Shown here: positions 37,468-46,878 of the stretch, piece by piece
Layout: each line of letters opens with the position of its first letter
Position numbering within the stretch: the first letter of the stretch is position 1
Source: Desulfovibrio oxyclinae DSM 11498
GTDB taxonomy: Bacteria > Desulfobacterota > Desulfovibrionia > Desulfovibrionales > Desulfovibrionaceae
Reading direction: 5' to 3'
NCBI RefSeq assembly: GCF_000375485.1
Contig: NZ_AQXE01000006.1
Coordinates: 615 to 64,614 of the forward strand
DNA length: 64,000 bases
Made by a program: the position numbers and the translations under genes
Notes under the pieces: generated by a model
Databases searched by the model: none
Told to the model about the DNA's origin: nothing
The model's input: only the letters and a program-made list of their open reading frames with translations

Positions 37468-40400
37468 ATGACAGAACAGCAGCTTGAGCAGAGTTTAATC
37501 AACACTCTAACTGACCTAAAATACATTTATCGTGACGACATTCGCGACCGCACTGCCTTGGAAAACAACTTTCGTCAGAAATTCCAAGAGCTAAATCGCG
37601 TCCAGCTCACTGATGGCGAATTTAAACGCCTCCTTGATGAGATCACCACCCCCGACGTTTTCACCGCTGCAACTCTGCTGCGTGAGATCAATGGTTTCAC
37701 CCGTGACGATGGCACTCCGCTCAACTACACCCTTGTCAACATTAAGGACTGGTGTAAAAACACTTTTGAGGTCGTCAACCAACTCCGCATCAACACGGAT
37801 AACAGCTTCCAGCGCTATGATGTGATGCTGCTGATCAACGGCATTCCCGCCGTTCAAATAGAGCTCAAAACCCTCGGCATCAGCCCCCGCCGAGCAATGC
37901 AGCAGATAGTCGACTACAAAAAAGACCCGGGCAACGGCTACACCAAAACTTTGCTTTGCTTCGTTCAGCTTTTCATCGTGTCCAACCAGACCGAGACCTA
38001 TTACTTCGCCAACAACAACGACCGCCATTTTGCCTTCGACGCCAATGAAAACTTCCTACCCATTTATCAGCACGCCGCCGAAGACAACACTAAAATCACT
38101 CACATCGACGATTTCGCTGAGTCTTTCTTACCTAAATGCATCCTCGCCACAACGATCAGCCGCTACATGGTACTCGTTGCCTCCGAGCAGAAAATGCTCA
38201 TGATGCGCCCCTACCAGATATACGCTGTCGAGGCCATTGACCAATGTATCCGGGAAAACCGTGGCAACGGCTACGTCTGGCACACCACTGGATCGGGCAA
38301 AACTCTTACTTCCTTCAAGGCTTCCACGCTCCTCAAGCTCAATCCCGATATCCATAAGTGTCTTTTCGTTGTTGACCGCAAGGACCTTGACCGCCAGACC
38401 CGCGAAGAGTTTAACCGCTTCCAGGAGGGTTGCGTCGAGGAAAACACAAACACCGCCGCGCTTGTCCGTCGCCTTGCCTCCGAGGACTACTCGGACAAGG
38501 TCATCGTCACCACCATCCAGAAACTCGGTCTCGCCCTCGACGAAACCAGTAAATACAACAAGCCCGACAAAAAGAACGGCAGGCCCACTTTCAAAGAACA
38601 TCTTGAGCCGCTCAAAGACAAACGCATGGTCTTCATTTTTGACGAGTGCCACCGCTCCCAGTTCGGGCAAACTCACCAGACCATCAAGAACTTTTTCCCC
38701 AATGCACAACTCTTCGGTTTCACCGGTACGCCGATATTCCCTGAAAATGCCACGACCCGACAAATCGAAGGTGATGTCCAGACGCTCCGCACCACTCAGG
38801 ACCTTTTTCAGAGCGAACTCCACGCGTACACCATCACACACGCTATCGAAGACGAAAACGTCCTACGCTTCCACGTTGACTACTTTAAGCCCGACGGTGA
38901 AAACTTGCCCAAGCCTGGCGCTCCGCTCGCCAAACGAGCCATTGTCGAGGCAATTCTCGACAAGCACGACGCCGCCACCGGCGAACGCTGCTTTAACGCA
39001 CTCTTCGCCACAGCCTCGATCAATGACGCCATCGAATATTATGAGCTTTTCAAGAAGATTCAGGCCGAGCGTCAGGCAGGAGAACCTGATTTCGTCCCCC
39101 TCAAGGTTACCGCCGTCTTCTCCCCTCCCGCAGAGGGCAACCCTGACGTCAGGCAGCTTCAGGAAGATCTGCCTCAGGAGCTCGAAGACAACCAGCAAGA
39201 ACCGGAGAAGAAAAAGGAAGCCCTCAAGAGAATTATTGCCGACTACAACACGAACTACGGAACGAACCATTCCATAGGCGAATTTGACGCTTACTATCAG
39301 GACGTCCAAAAACGCGTAAAAGACCAGCAATACCCAAACCGCGACCTCCCGCGAAAAGGCGCGGAAAAAATCGACATAACCATCGTCGTCGATATGCTTC
39401 TGACCGGCTTCGATGCGAAATACCTCAACACCCTCTATGTTGACAAAAAACTCAAGCACCATGGCCTTATCCAAGCCTTCTCTCGCACCAACCGCGTCCT
39501 CAATGCTGCGAAGCCTTACGGTCATATCCTCGATTTTCGCGGACAGCAGGACAATGTAGATGAGGCCATCAGCTTGTTTTCCGGCGCAAAAGGTGAACAG
39601 GCCAAGGAAATCTGGCTCGTGGACAAGGCTCCTGTTGTCATCGAACAACTCAAGACCGCCCGTCAGAGGCTGGACAAATTCCTCAAGTCCGAGGGCCTTG
39701 ATCCACGCCCCGAAGCCGTCCCCAACCTTAAGGGCGACGACGCCCGTGCCGCCTTCGTCAAACAGTTCAAGGAGGTCCAGCGCCTCACTACCCAGCTGGA
39801 CCAGTACACTGACCTCACCGACGAACAACGGCAGGAGATCGAGCAGACGCTTCCCAAGGACGAAGCCCGTGCTTTTCGTGGCGTCTACCTGGAAACGGCC
39901 AAACGCCTCAAAGCCAAACAGGATAAGACCGGTAGCGGCGAGACCGCAGGGGACAATGACAAGGCAACGCAGGATGTGGTTGACCAGCTCGATTTTGAAT
40001 TCGTGTTATTTGCTTCGGCCGACATCGACTACGACTACATCATGAATCTTATTTCTCGCTTCAGCGGGCAAACGGCTGTCCAGCAGGAGATGGGACGTGA
40101 TCAACTCATCCGACTCATTCGGTCCGATGCCAAGTTCATTGATGAGCTCGACGAAATTACCGAATATGTGCGAACGCTCGAAACCGGACAGGCGCTGACT
40201 GAAGAAGAGGTCCGAAACGGCTACCAACGTTTCAAGGACAAACACCACGCCGCAGAACTCGCCTCCATCGCTGACAAGCACGGCCTGACGAATGAGGCTT
40301 TGCAAACCTTTGTCGATACCATCCTCGACCGCATGATTTTCGACGGCGACTTGCTCACCGATCTCATGGAGCCGCTCGACCTTGGCTGGAAGGAACGCCG

Positions 40401-40497
40401 GGAGAAGGAACTGGCGCTGATGGACGATCTGGTTCCGCTCCTGAAAAAACGCGCCGATGGTCGAAGCATCTCTGGGCTAAACGCATATGAACAATAA
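37468..40497 (+). CDS. hsdR: Type I restriction enzyme, restriction/translocase subunit HsdR
   Basis: HsdR pumps DNA and cleaves unmodified targets. The 1009-residue protein has an N-terminal PD-(D/E)XK nuclease (RYDVMLLINGIPAVQIELK, about 115-133) and an SF2 helicase core: Walker A TTGSGKTLTSF near residue 275, the DEAD-box-type FDECHRSQFG near 390, motif III-like FTGTP, and later RTNRVL. A C-terminal helical region (about 730-1009) should contact HsdM/HsdS. The start is ATG 37468 with AGGA upstream. It overlaps hsdS by 11 bases. It is the first cargo gene after the attachment site. Confidence 0.94.
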   Translation: MTEQQLEQSLINTLTDLKYIYRDDIRDRTALENNFRQKFQELNRVQLTDGEFKRLLDEITTPDVFTAATLLREINGFTRDDGTPLNYTLVNIKDWCKNTFEVVNQLRINTDNSFQRYDVMLLINGIPAVQIELKTLGISPRRAMQQIVDYKKDPGNGYTKTLLCFVQLFIVSNQTETYYFANNNDRHFAFDANENFLPIYQHAAEDNTKITHIDDFAESFLPKCILATTISRYMVLVASEQKMLMMRPYQIYAVEAIDQCIRENRGNGYVWHTTGSGKTLTSFKASTLLKLNPDIHKCLFVVDRKDLDRQTREEFNRFQEGCVEENTNTAALVRRLASEDYSDKVIVTTIQKLGLALDETSKYNKPDKKNGRPTFKEHLEPLKDKRMVFIFDECHRSQFGQTHQTIKNFFPNAQLFGFTGTPIFPENATTRQIEGDVQTLRTTQDLFQSELHAYTITHAIEDENVLRFHVDYFKPDGENLPKPGAPLAKRAIVEAILDKHDAATGERCFNALFATASINDAIEYYELFKKIQAERQAGEPDFVPLKVTAVFSPPAEGNPDVRQLQEDLPQELEDNQQEPEKKKEALKRIIADYNTNYGTNHSIGEFDAYYQDVQKRVKDQQYPNRDLPRKGAEKIDITIVVDMLLTGFDAKYLNTLYVDKKLKHHGLIQAFSRTNRVLNAAKPYGHILDFRGQQDNVDEAISLFSGAKGEQAKEIWLVDKAPVVIEQLKTARQRLDKFLKSEGLDPRPEAVPNLKGDDARAAFVKQFKEVQRLTTQLDQYTDLTDEQRQEIEQTLPKDEARAFRGVYLETAKRLKAKQDKTGSGETAGDNDKATQDVVDQLDFEFVLFASADIDYDYIMNLISRFSGQTAVQQEMGRDQLIRLIRSDAKFIDELDEITEYVRTLETGQALTEEEVRNGYQRFKDKHHAAELASIADKHGLTNEALQTFVDTILDRMIFDGDLLTDLMEPLDLGWKERREKELALMDDLVPLLKKRADGRSISGLNAYEQ

Positions 40498-41773
40498 GAC
40501 TGATACAATGAAGAATGACAGCACACGCACATTGACGCCGAAACTGCGGTTCCCAGAGTTTCGAAACGATCCGGAGTGGACGGAGGTTCCGTTGGAGCAG
40601 ATTGCTGACCGAGCCACAACAAAAAACCATGATGGAAGCATTGCCCGCGTTCTGACCAACTCTGCGGAACATGGTGTCGTTGATCAGAGAGACTACTTCG
40701 ACAAAGACATCGCTAAGGCTGGTAATACTGGCGGATACTACATTGTTGACCTTGACGATTTTGTCTACAATCCACGAACATCCAGCCTTGCCCCTGTCGG
40801 CCCTATTTCAAAAAACGATCTCGGCAAAGGGGTCATGTCACCTTTATACACCGTCTTTCGATTTAAAGATGAAAACACGGACTTCTATCAATGCTACTTC
40901 AAGAGCGCATCATGGCACTCTTACCTGAGACGAGTGTCGAGCATGGGGGCCCGACACGATCGAATGAACATTTCGAGCGGTGACTTCATGGCAATGCCAG
41001 TCCCAAGACCGCAAGCAAAAGAACAACAAAAAATCTCCGATTGCCTGAACTCACTGGACGAGCTGATCACCGTTGAGGATCGCAAACTAAAGGCCCTGCG
41101 TAATCACAAACGGGGTCTCATGCAGCAACTCTTCCCTCAGCCTGGTCAGAGCCAACCGCGACTGCGGTTTCCGGAGTTTCGGGATAAAGGGGAGTGGGAG
41201 AGGTTGCCATTTGCTCGAGTCATCAAAATTGCATCCGGGCAAGTTGATCCCACAAAATCGCCATATTGCAATTGGGCACACATTGGCGGTGAAAACATCC
41301 AGAGCCACACCGGTATTATTGAAAACATAAAGACAGCAAAAGAACTCCAGCTCATAAGCGGTAAGTATGTCTTTGATGAAAAAGACGTTCTCTATTCAAA
41401 GATTCGTCCCGCTTTGAACAAGATTGCCACCCCCAACTTTAAAGGTCTTTGCAGCGCTGACATTTACCCGATCCGCCCGTCTAGCCGTAAACTGCGCCGG
41501 GACTTCTTGGGTTATCTACTCCTATCTGACACCTTTTTGGAGCATGCAATTATGCACTCCGACCGAGGCAAAATCCCCAAAATCAATCGCGAGACTCTGC
41601 TGGCGTTTAAGTCCTCACTCCCATCCCCTAGCGAGCAGAAAAAAATCGTCAATGTTTTCAAAGCAATTGACAGCCAGATAACTACACAGACGGAAAATAT
41701 TAAAACCCTCAAGCAGCACAAGCGCGGCCTGTTACAGCAACTCTTTCCCACACCGGAGGAGAGTGAAGCATGA
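40487..41773 (+). CDS. hsdS: Type I restriction-modification specificity subunit HsdS
   Basis: The 428-residue subunit holds two target-recognition domains, each introduced by a repeated motif (LRFPEFRNDPEW and LRFPEFRDKGEW). The conserved spacer helices are also repeated (LKALRNHKRGLMQQLFPQ and LKQHKRGLLQQLFP). The duplication is the normal HsdS design, with each half reading one part of a bipartite target. The target cannot be predicted from sequence alone. The ATG lies inside the end of hsdR, and the TGA overlaps the ATG of the next gene (ATGA), so hsdR, hsdS and the anticodon-nuclease gene are translationally coupled. Confidence 0.93.
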   Translation: MNNKTDTMKNDSTRTLTPKLRFPEFRNDPEWTEVPLEQIADRATTKNHDGSIARVLTNSAEHGVVDQRDYFDKDIAKAGNTGGYYIVDLDDFVYNPRTSSLAPVGPISKNDLGKGVMSPLYTVFRFKDENTDFYQCYFKSASWHSYLRRVSSMGARHDRMNISSGDFMAMPVPRPQAKEQQKISDCLNSLDELITVEDRKLKALRNHKRGLMQQLFPQPGQSQPRLRFPEFRDKGEWERLPFARVIKIASGQVDPTKSPYCNWAHIGGENIQSHTGIIENIKTAKELQLISGKYVFDEKDVLYSKIRPALNKIATPNFKGLCSADIYPIRPSSRKLRRDFLGYLLLSDTFLEHAIMHSDRGKIPKINRETLLAFKSSLPSPSEQKKIVNVFKAIDSQITTQTENIKTLKQHKRGLLQQLFPTPEESEA

Positions 41774-42942
41774 GCGGAATACGTTCTTACAACAATTTAA
41801 GAAACATAGTACGACGACTGCGCGACGATCTCAACCAACGTGAGATCGTAACCAAAAAGAAGATCGTAAAACATCCAGCAACGATCCTTCTTCTTTATGC
41901 TTACAATCGTACCGGAAAGACGAGACTTTCCATGGAGTTCAAGGATGAAGGCAAGCATAGATCCAGAAGAAATCCTGAGAGCAAAGCGGATACCCTTTAC
42001 TTCAACGCGTTCACTGAGGACCTGTTTACCTGGGAAAACGACCTGGAAGGCGACAGTGTGCGCTATCTCCAGATCAACCAGGCGTCAGAATTCTTAAAAG
42101 CCCTCACCGAACTTGCTTTGGACGAAACCATTGCAAGTTACCTCGGTCGTTATGCCGACTTTGAATTCGATATCGACTATGATGAATGGATAATTACTTT
42201 CCGAAAGGATAAAGAGGAGAATATCAAGATATCACGTGGCGAACAAAATATCTTCATCTGGTGCATTTTCATGGCTATCTGCGAGCGCATGCTCGACGGT
42301 CACGACTCGTATCAATGGGTGAAATATCTTTACATCGACGATCCCATTTCCTCCCTTGATGACAACAACGCCATTTCGATGGCCTGCGATCTCGCCAAGC
42401 TTTTACGCCGCGCAGCCAGCCGCAAGGACAATAACGGCGAGCCCGCGCCCATCAAAATTATTTTTTCTTCTCACCATGCTCTCTTCTTCAACGTGATGTG
42501 CAATGAAATTGGCAGGCCAAAAGAGGGGGAGCCTAGAGTCACACACAGGCGCTACTTCCTCCACCGCCCGAATGGAGATGGAGTCTATACCCTTAGAGCG
42601 ACCGACGACACTCCGTTTTTCCATCACGTCGCGACTCTCGCCGAACTCCAGCAAGCAGCAGATCCCGTTAACGGAAAGCTCTACACCTTTCATTTCAACG
42701 CTCTACGTAGCATTATGGAAAAGACGGCCTGTTTCTTCGGGCATTCAGGCATTTCCTTCTGTCTCAAAGCTCTCGACAAAGAGGAGGATATGGCTCTCTA
42801 CAACCGGGCGCTTAATCTCCTTAGCCACGGTAAATATGCCATCTATGAGCCAACCGAAATGGTTGAGGATAACAAGGACCTTTTTCGCCGTATTCTCAAC
42901 GATTTCGTTACTGAATTTCAATTCAACCTGCCTGTTATATAA
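41770..42942 (+). CDS. prrC: PrrC-like anticodon nuclease embedded in the type I RM locus
   Basis: The 390-residue protein has an ABC-type ATPase domain: a Walker A variant AYNRTGKT (44-51), signature SRGEQ (155-159), Walker B KYLYIDD (185-191) and an H-loop SSHH (234-237). Its C-terminal domain has R313, E317 and H353 in LRSIMEK and LSHGKY. E. coli PrrC (396 residues) has the anticodon-nuclease triad R320-E324-H356, also within a type I hsd locus. Length, domain order, triad spacing and location all match. PrrC is held silent by the RM complex and, when a phage inhibits restriction, cuts tRNA-Lys. The tRNA target here is an inference. Confidence 0.75.
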   Translation: MSGIRSYNNLRNIVRRLRDDLNQREIVTKKKIVKHPATILLLYAYNRTGKTRLSMEFKDEGKHRSRRNPESKADTLYFNAFTEDLFTWENDLEGDSVRYLQINQASEFLKALTELALDETIASYLGRYADFEFDIDYDEWIITFRKDKEENIKISRGEQNIFIWCIFMAICERMLDGHDSYQWVKYLYIDDPISSLDDNNAISMACDLAKLLRRAASRKDNNGEPAPIKIIFSSHHALFFNVMCNEIGRPKEGEPRVTHRRYFLHRPNGDGVYTLRATDDTPFFHHVATLAELQQAADPVNGKLYTFHFNALRSIMEKTACFFGHSGISFCLKALDKEEDMALYNRALNLLSHGKYAIYEPTEMVEDNKDLFRRILNDFVTEFQFNLPVI

Positions 42943-42984
42943 ATTAACTTCTACCGAAACAACACGCGCAAAGGCAACTATATC

Positions 42985-44604
42985 ATGACTGAAAGCAACC
43001 AGATACAACTTGGCAAAACTCTCTGGAACATCGCAGACCGACTGCGAGGCGCGATGAACGCGGACGATTTCCGTGATTACATGCTCGCCTTTCTCTTCCT
43101 GCGCTATCTCTCTGACAATTACGAGAAAGCGGCAAAGAAAGAATTGGGGCGTGACTACCCGGATCCGAACGCCGTTGGCAACGGTGGCCGCACTCCTCTG
43201 TCGGTATGGTACGACGATAATCCCGGCTACATCGACGCATTTGAAAAACAGATGCGCCGCAAGACCCATTACGTCATAAAGCCAAAGCATTTGTGGACAA
43301 ACATTGCCCACTTGGCTCGGACACAGGACGCGGACCTGCTGAACACCCTTCAAGAAGGTTTCAAGTACATCGAGAACGAGTCGTTCGATAGCACTTTCTC
43401 AGGACTGTTCTCGGAGATTAACCTCAGCTCGGAAAAACTGGGCAAATCTTACTCGGATCGCAACGAAAAGCTCTGCAAGATCGTCAAGGAGATTGGCGAA
43501 GGGTTGGCCGAGTTTTCCACAGATTCCGACACAATGGGTGATGCCTATGAATACCTGATCGGCCAATTTGCCGCCGGGTCCGGGAAGAAAGCTGGAGAAT
43601 TCTATACGCCTCAGCGCATCAGCGACATCCTGTCCGCCATCGTCACACTCGACGGGCAAGACCCCGAAACCGGTCCCCGAAAAAAACTGTCAAGCGTAAT
43701 GGACTTTGCATGCGGCTCCGGATCGTTGTTGCTGAATGTTCGCCAACGCATGCTCAATGCGGGAGGCAGCGTCGGGAAAATTTATGGGCAGGAGAAGAAT
43801 ATCACAACCTACAACCTCTGTCGCATGAACATGCTGTTGCACGGGGTGAAGGATTCTGAGTTCGAAATTTACCACGGTGATGCGCTGACCAACGATTGGG
43901 ACATGCTCCGTGAACAAAACCCCGCAAAGAAGCCGACCTTCGACGCGGTCGTCGCCAATCCGCCCTTCAGCTATCGCTGGGACCCAACCGAGGCTCTTGG
44001 CGAAGATATGCGCTTCAAAAATCACGGACTGGCCCCCAAAAGCGCAGCGGACTTCAGCTTTTTGCTACACGGGTTTCATTACCTTAAAAATGACGGCGTA
44101 ATGGCGATTATCCTCCCCCACGGAGTCCTGTTCCGTGGCGGCAAAGAAGCTGCAATACGCAGAAAACTGCTCGAAGACGGACACATCGACACGGTAATCG
44201 GACTACCGGCGAACCTGTTCTACTCCACGGGCATACCCGTGTGCATTCTCGTGCTCAAGAAATGCAAGAAAAGCGATGACGTTTTGATCATCAATGCCTC
44301 CGAGGACTTTGAAAAAGGCAAGCGACAAAACTTCATGAACGCCGATCAAATCGCCAAGATCATTGATACCTACCAGCATCGCAAGGAAGAGAAGCGGTAT
44401 TCTAAGCGGGTCGGAATGGAGAAGATCGAAGAAAATGACTACAACCTCAACATCTCGCGCTATGTCAGTACAGCCAAGCCAGAACCAGAGATCGACTTGA
44501 AAGCGACCCATGCCCAACTGGTTAAGGCTGAGAAGGATATCAAGACGGCCAAGGAGAAACACAACGCATTCCTCAAAGAACTGGGACTGCCGCCGTTACC
44601 ATAA
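42985..44604 (+). CDS. hsdM: Type I restriction-modification methyltransferase HsdM
   Basis: HsdM methylates adenine at the HsdS target. The 539-residue protein has an HsdM N-terminal helical domain (about 1-165, IADRLRGAMNADDFRDYML) and a SAM-dependent N6-adenine methylase domain: GEFYTPQRI, the SAM motif DFACGSGSLL and the catalytic NPPF. A C-terminal coiled coil (KATHAQLVKAEKDIKTAKEK) binds HsdS. It comes last, after the anticodon nuclease. In the E. coli prr locus the methylase gene comes first, so the order here is rearranged. Confidence 0.94.
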   Translation: MTESNQIQLGKTLWNIADRLRGAMNADDFRDYMLAFLFLRYLSDNYEKAAKKELGRDYPDPNAVGNGGRTPLSVWYDDNPGYIDAFEKQMRRKTHYVIKPKHLWTNIAHLARTQDADLLNTLQEGFKYIENESFDSTFSGLFSEINLSSEKLGKSYSDRNEKLCKIVKEIGEGLAEFSTDSDTMGDAYEYLIGQFAAGSGKKAGEFYTPQRISDILSAIVTLDGQDPETGPRKKLSSVMDFACGSGSLLLNVRQRMLNAGGSVGKIYGQEKNITTYNLCRMNMLLHGVKDSEFEIYHGDALTNDWDMLREQNPAKKPTFDAVVANPPFSYRWDPTEALGEDMRFKNHGLAPKSAADFSFLLHGFHYLKNDGVMAIILPHGVLFRGGKEAAIRRKLLEDGHIDTVIGLPANLFYSTGIPVCILVLKKCKKSDDVLIINASEDFEKGKRQNFMNADQIAKIIDTYQHRKEEKRYSKRVGMEKIEENDYNLNISRYVSTAKPEPEIDLKATHAQLVKAEKDIKTAKEKHNAFLKELGLPPLP

Positions 44605-44620
44605 ATGACCGGAGCAACTC

Positions 44621-45475
44621 ATGTCGATTCCGTATTCCATACGAATGTTCCTTCCCGATGGTGATCCTGATGGCCTGCGTTTGATCGAGAAGTCTAACTG
44701 GACAGGCATGGGGGTGGTATTTTCTCGTTCCGGCTACAAAGAAGCCCTTACGCGAGAAGAGTTCCAGCGCACCGGCGTATATGTGCTCGTCGGGACTTCA
44801 GAAGAAAGCAGTTTGCCGACCATCTACATCGGCGAAGGCGATCCGGTACGGCCTCGGCTGGACAGCCATTACGCCAAAAAGGATTTCTGGAACTGGGGGG
44901 TGTTCTTCGTCACGAGCAACCAGAGCCTCAACAAAGCGCACGTTAAATACATGGAGAGCCGTCTAATCCAGCTGGCAAAGGATGCCAAGCAGTGCAACCT
45001 GGACAACTCCAACGACTCAGGCAGGCCTACTCTCTCTGAAGCAGACGTCGCTGACATGGAAAGCTTTATTCACGACATGCTTAAGGTCTTCCCACTCGTC
45101 GGCCTCTCTGTCTTCGAAAAGCCGAACCAGACCCAAAGTCAAAGAGAGATGCTTTTCATCAAGGCGAAGGGGATCAAGGCTAAAGGCTACGAAACCAGCA
45201 GAGGCTTTGTCGTCGTTGAAGGCTCCGAGGCTGTGACGGCTGAAGTGCCATCTATCCACCAATATCTCACCAATCTGCGGAATGATCTGGTCCAAAAAGG
45301 CGTACTTCAAGAGCAGAACGGGCATTACGTTTTCGCAGAAGATTATGCGTTTTCATCACCAAGCACCGCTGCCGGGGTTGTCTTAGGAAGGAGCTCGAAC
45401 GGCAGAACATGCTGGAAAAACGCCAAAGGCAAAGACTTAAAGGCTATTCAGGCTGCAAATACGATGGATGCATGA
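44621..45475 (+). CDS. GIY-YIG nuclease with DUF4357 domain
   Basis: The 284-residue protein follows hsdM by 16 bases. A GIY-YIG-type module (about 50-120) has the strand pair TGVYVLVGTSEE and TIYIGEGDPVRPRL (Tyr and Arg of the catalytic set) and MESRLIQLA (metal-binding Glu). A C-terminal DUF4357-type domain (about 215-280) ends in GRSSNGRTCWKNAKGKDL. Proteins of this design are often found beside type I RM genes. Whether it adds a nuclease step or modulates restriction is not known. Its spacing suggests it is part of the hsd operon. Confidence 0.8.
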   Translation: MSIPYSIRMFLPDGDPDGLRLIEKSNWTGMGVVFSRSGYKEALTREEFQRTGVYVLVGTSEESSLPTIYIGEGDPVRPRLDSHYAKKDFWNWGVFFVTSNQSLNKAHVKYMESRLIQLAKDAKQCNLDNSNDSGRPTLSEADVADMESFIHDMLKVFPLVGLSVFEKPNQTQSQREMLFIKAKGIKAKGYETSRGFVVVEGSEAVTAEVPSIHQYLTNLRNDLVQKGVLQEQNGHYVFAEDYAFSSPSTAAGVVLGRSSNGRTCWKNAKGKDLKAIQAANTMDA

Positions 45476-45591
45476 TATTTGACAGCGTACTGTAAAACCC
45501 GGTCCCTCATCCTTTCCAGCAGCACATGCATGAAGCGGTTCCAACAACTCTTTGTTCTCGTAAAGGATGCCATTTCTGCAGGCCGAACCTG

Positions 45592-45915
45592 CTAGCCATT
45601 CGTTCTATCGAACTGTTCATCCATGACCTCTCTGAACTCACGCACCCGCCACCCTTCCTCGACGCAGACCACGAACGGCCCCACCCTGAGCTCGGTCAGC
45701 TCGGCCAGCGAGAAGTATCCCCACTCCGAGTTCATTATGTCGCCGTTCAGGACCGCGTATCCGAAGAACGTGTCCTTGCCGTCGAACTCGGCGGCGTACC
45801 AGTGAGAGTCGCCGAGGAAGAAGTGCGCCCAGATCAGCTTCTCGTAGGCGGGCGTGTCCTCGGTTTCGTGGAGCCGGGGCATTCTGGGGACCCGGCTATT
45901 AGCCTTATTCGTCAT
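45592..45915 (-). CDS. DUF2958-like protein
   Basis: The 107-residue protein is taken from the ATG at 45915, which has AGGA upstream. It reads as a compact mixed domain (KLIWAHFFLGDSHWYAAEFD, then FFGYAVLNGDIMNSEWGYFS, then ELRVGPFVVCVEEGWRV). This is the pattern of DUF2958 proteins, common on plasmids and integrative elements and without a known function. Two decayed relatives lie at 60547-61035 beyond the right end of the element. It faces the hsd operon convergently. Confidence 0.75.
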   Translation of the reverse strand: MTNKANSRVPRMPRLHETEDTPAYEKLIWAHFFLGDSHWYAAEFDGKDTFFGYAVLNGDIMNSEWGYFSLAELTELRVGPFVVCVEEGWRVREFREVMDEQFDRTNG

Positions 45916-46020
45916 ATATAATGTTCCTGCTGTGCCGCCTGGACGCGGCTGCTTCGCGAGTTGGTGAATCATGCCGGGCGACGATTAGACACGCCCAGGC
46001 CCGGCCCTAGGAAACGAGAA

Positions 46021-46044
46021 GGCCCGCCGTGATCACGGCGGGCC
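46021..46044. terminator. 24-base palindrome between DUF2958 and MucR-type genes
   Basis: GGCCCGCCGTGA with its full complement, directly past the stop of the MucR-type gene. The minus-strand T-run is short, so termination is probable but not strong. Confidence 0.6.
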
Positions 46045-46051
46045 TCCCAAT

Positions 46052-46495
46052 CTAAGCATCCTTTGCGGCGTCCTTGGCTTTGCCCTTGGTGGGCTTATCC
46101 TTGTCATCGGGCTCCTTTCCCGTCCGCGTCCAGAGCTTCATCTCCTTCATCCGATCGGCCCTCGCCTTGGCCGTCTCCCGGCACGAAAGCGGAGCCCGTT
46201 TCCTATAGCCCCACTTGGCGCGGTACTCGTCCGGCGTCAGCCCGTGCGACTCCAGGTGCTTTTTCGAAAGGGTCTTGAAGGTCCGACCACACTCCAGGCA
46301 CACGATCGACTTGTTCCTGATCGCCCGCTTTGGATCGCAAGGCGGCTCCTGCTTGGGCGGATCGGCCTCACCTTGGGCGATCTTCTGGAGCCCATCGCTC
46401 AGGCTCTTGACCATCTCGCAAGCCTCGTCGGCGGTCATCTGCCTGACACCAGCCTGCGCCTCCACGATCTTGAGGGCATTGTCCATGTGACTCAT
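46052..46495 (-). CDS. MucR/Ros-type zinc-finger transcriptional regulator
   Basis: The 147-residue protein is taken from the ATG at 46495, six bases after GGGAG; an ATG two codons upstream would sit on the ribosome site itself. The central Ros/MucR domain has the single zinc finger CLECGRTFKTLSKKHLESH and the continuation GLTPDEYRAKWGYRKRAPL that is typical of the family. The C-terminal tail is Lys/Asp-rich. The family regulates plasmid transfer, exopolysaccharide and virulence genes, mostly as a repressor, and often its own gene. Confidence 0.9.
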   Translation of the reverse strand: MSHMDNALKIVEAQAGVRQMTADEACEMVKSLSDGLQKIAQGEADPPKQEPPCDPKRAIRNKSIVCLECGRTFKTLSKKHLESHGLTPDEYRAKWGYRKRAPLSCRETAKARADRMKEMKLWTRTGKEPDDKDKPTKGKAKDAAKDA

Positions 46496-46501
46496 GCTCA
46501 T

Positions 46502-46530
46502 CTCCCTGTTTTATCTTGAGATTCAGGGAG
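46502..46530 (-). promoter_or_regulatory. Inverted repeat that pairs the MucR ribosome site
   Basis: Arms CTCCCTG (46502-46508) and CAGGGAG (46524-46530) are exact complements with a 15-base loop. On the minus-strand mRNA the arm nearest the start contains the AGGGAG ribosome site, so folding would hide it. Alternatively the dyad is an operator for autoregulation. The remaining gene-free stretch up to 46878 is AT-rich and shows no gene; repeated ACTAAA units lie just before the helicase start. Confidence 0.5.
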
Positions 46531-46878
46531 ACGTCATTATCTCGCCCTGTGGGTTTCGTACATACCGAAATCCACGAGAAAACCCTCAGCTGCTCAGGTT
46601 TCTCCCGAGTGTTTAAACAGTTTCAGAATCAGAAATCACAGGCGAGATTTTAGCCCGGAATGCTCATAAAGATGAGAGAAACCTAAAAGTCTAGACTTTA
46701 TTATTCAAGCAAGTCTCTATTTTAATTACACTTTAAAAAAAAGATGCAACTATTTTCCTGAAGTTAAGTTCACGTAGCTGCCGGGCTCAGGCATAATGGG
46801 GAAATCTTTCAGTCGACGGAAGAATGTCAGAGGATCTAACCAAACTAAAACTAAAATAAAACTAAAGGATTTAAAAAA

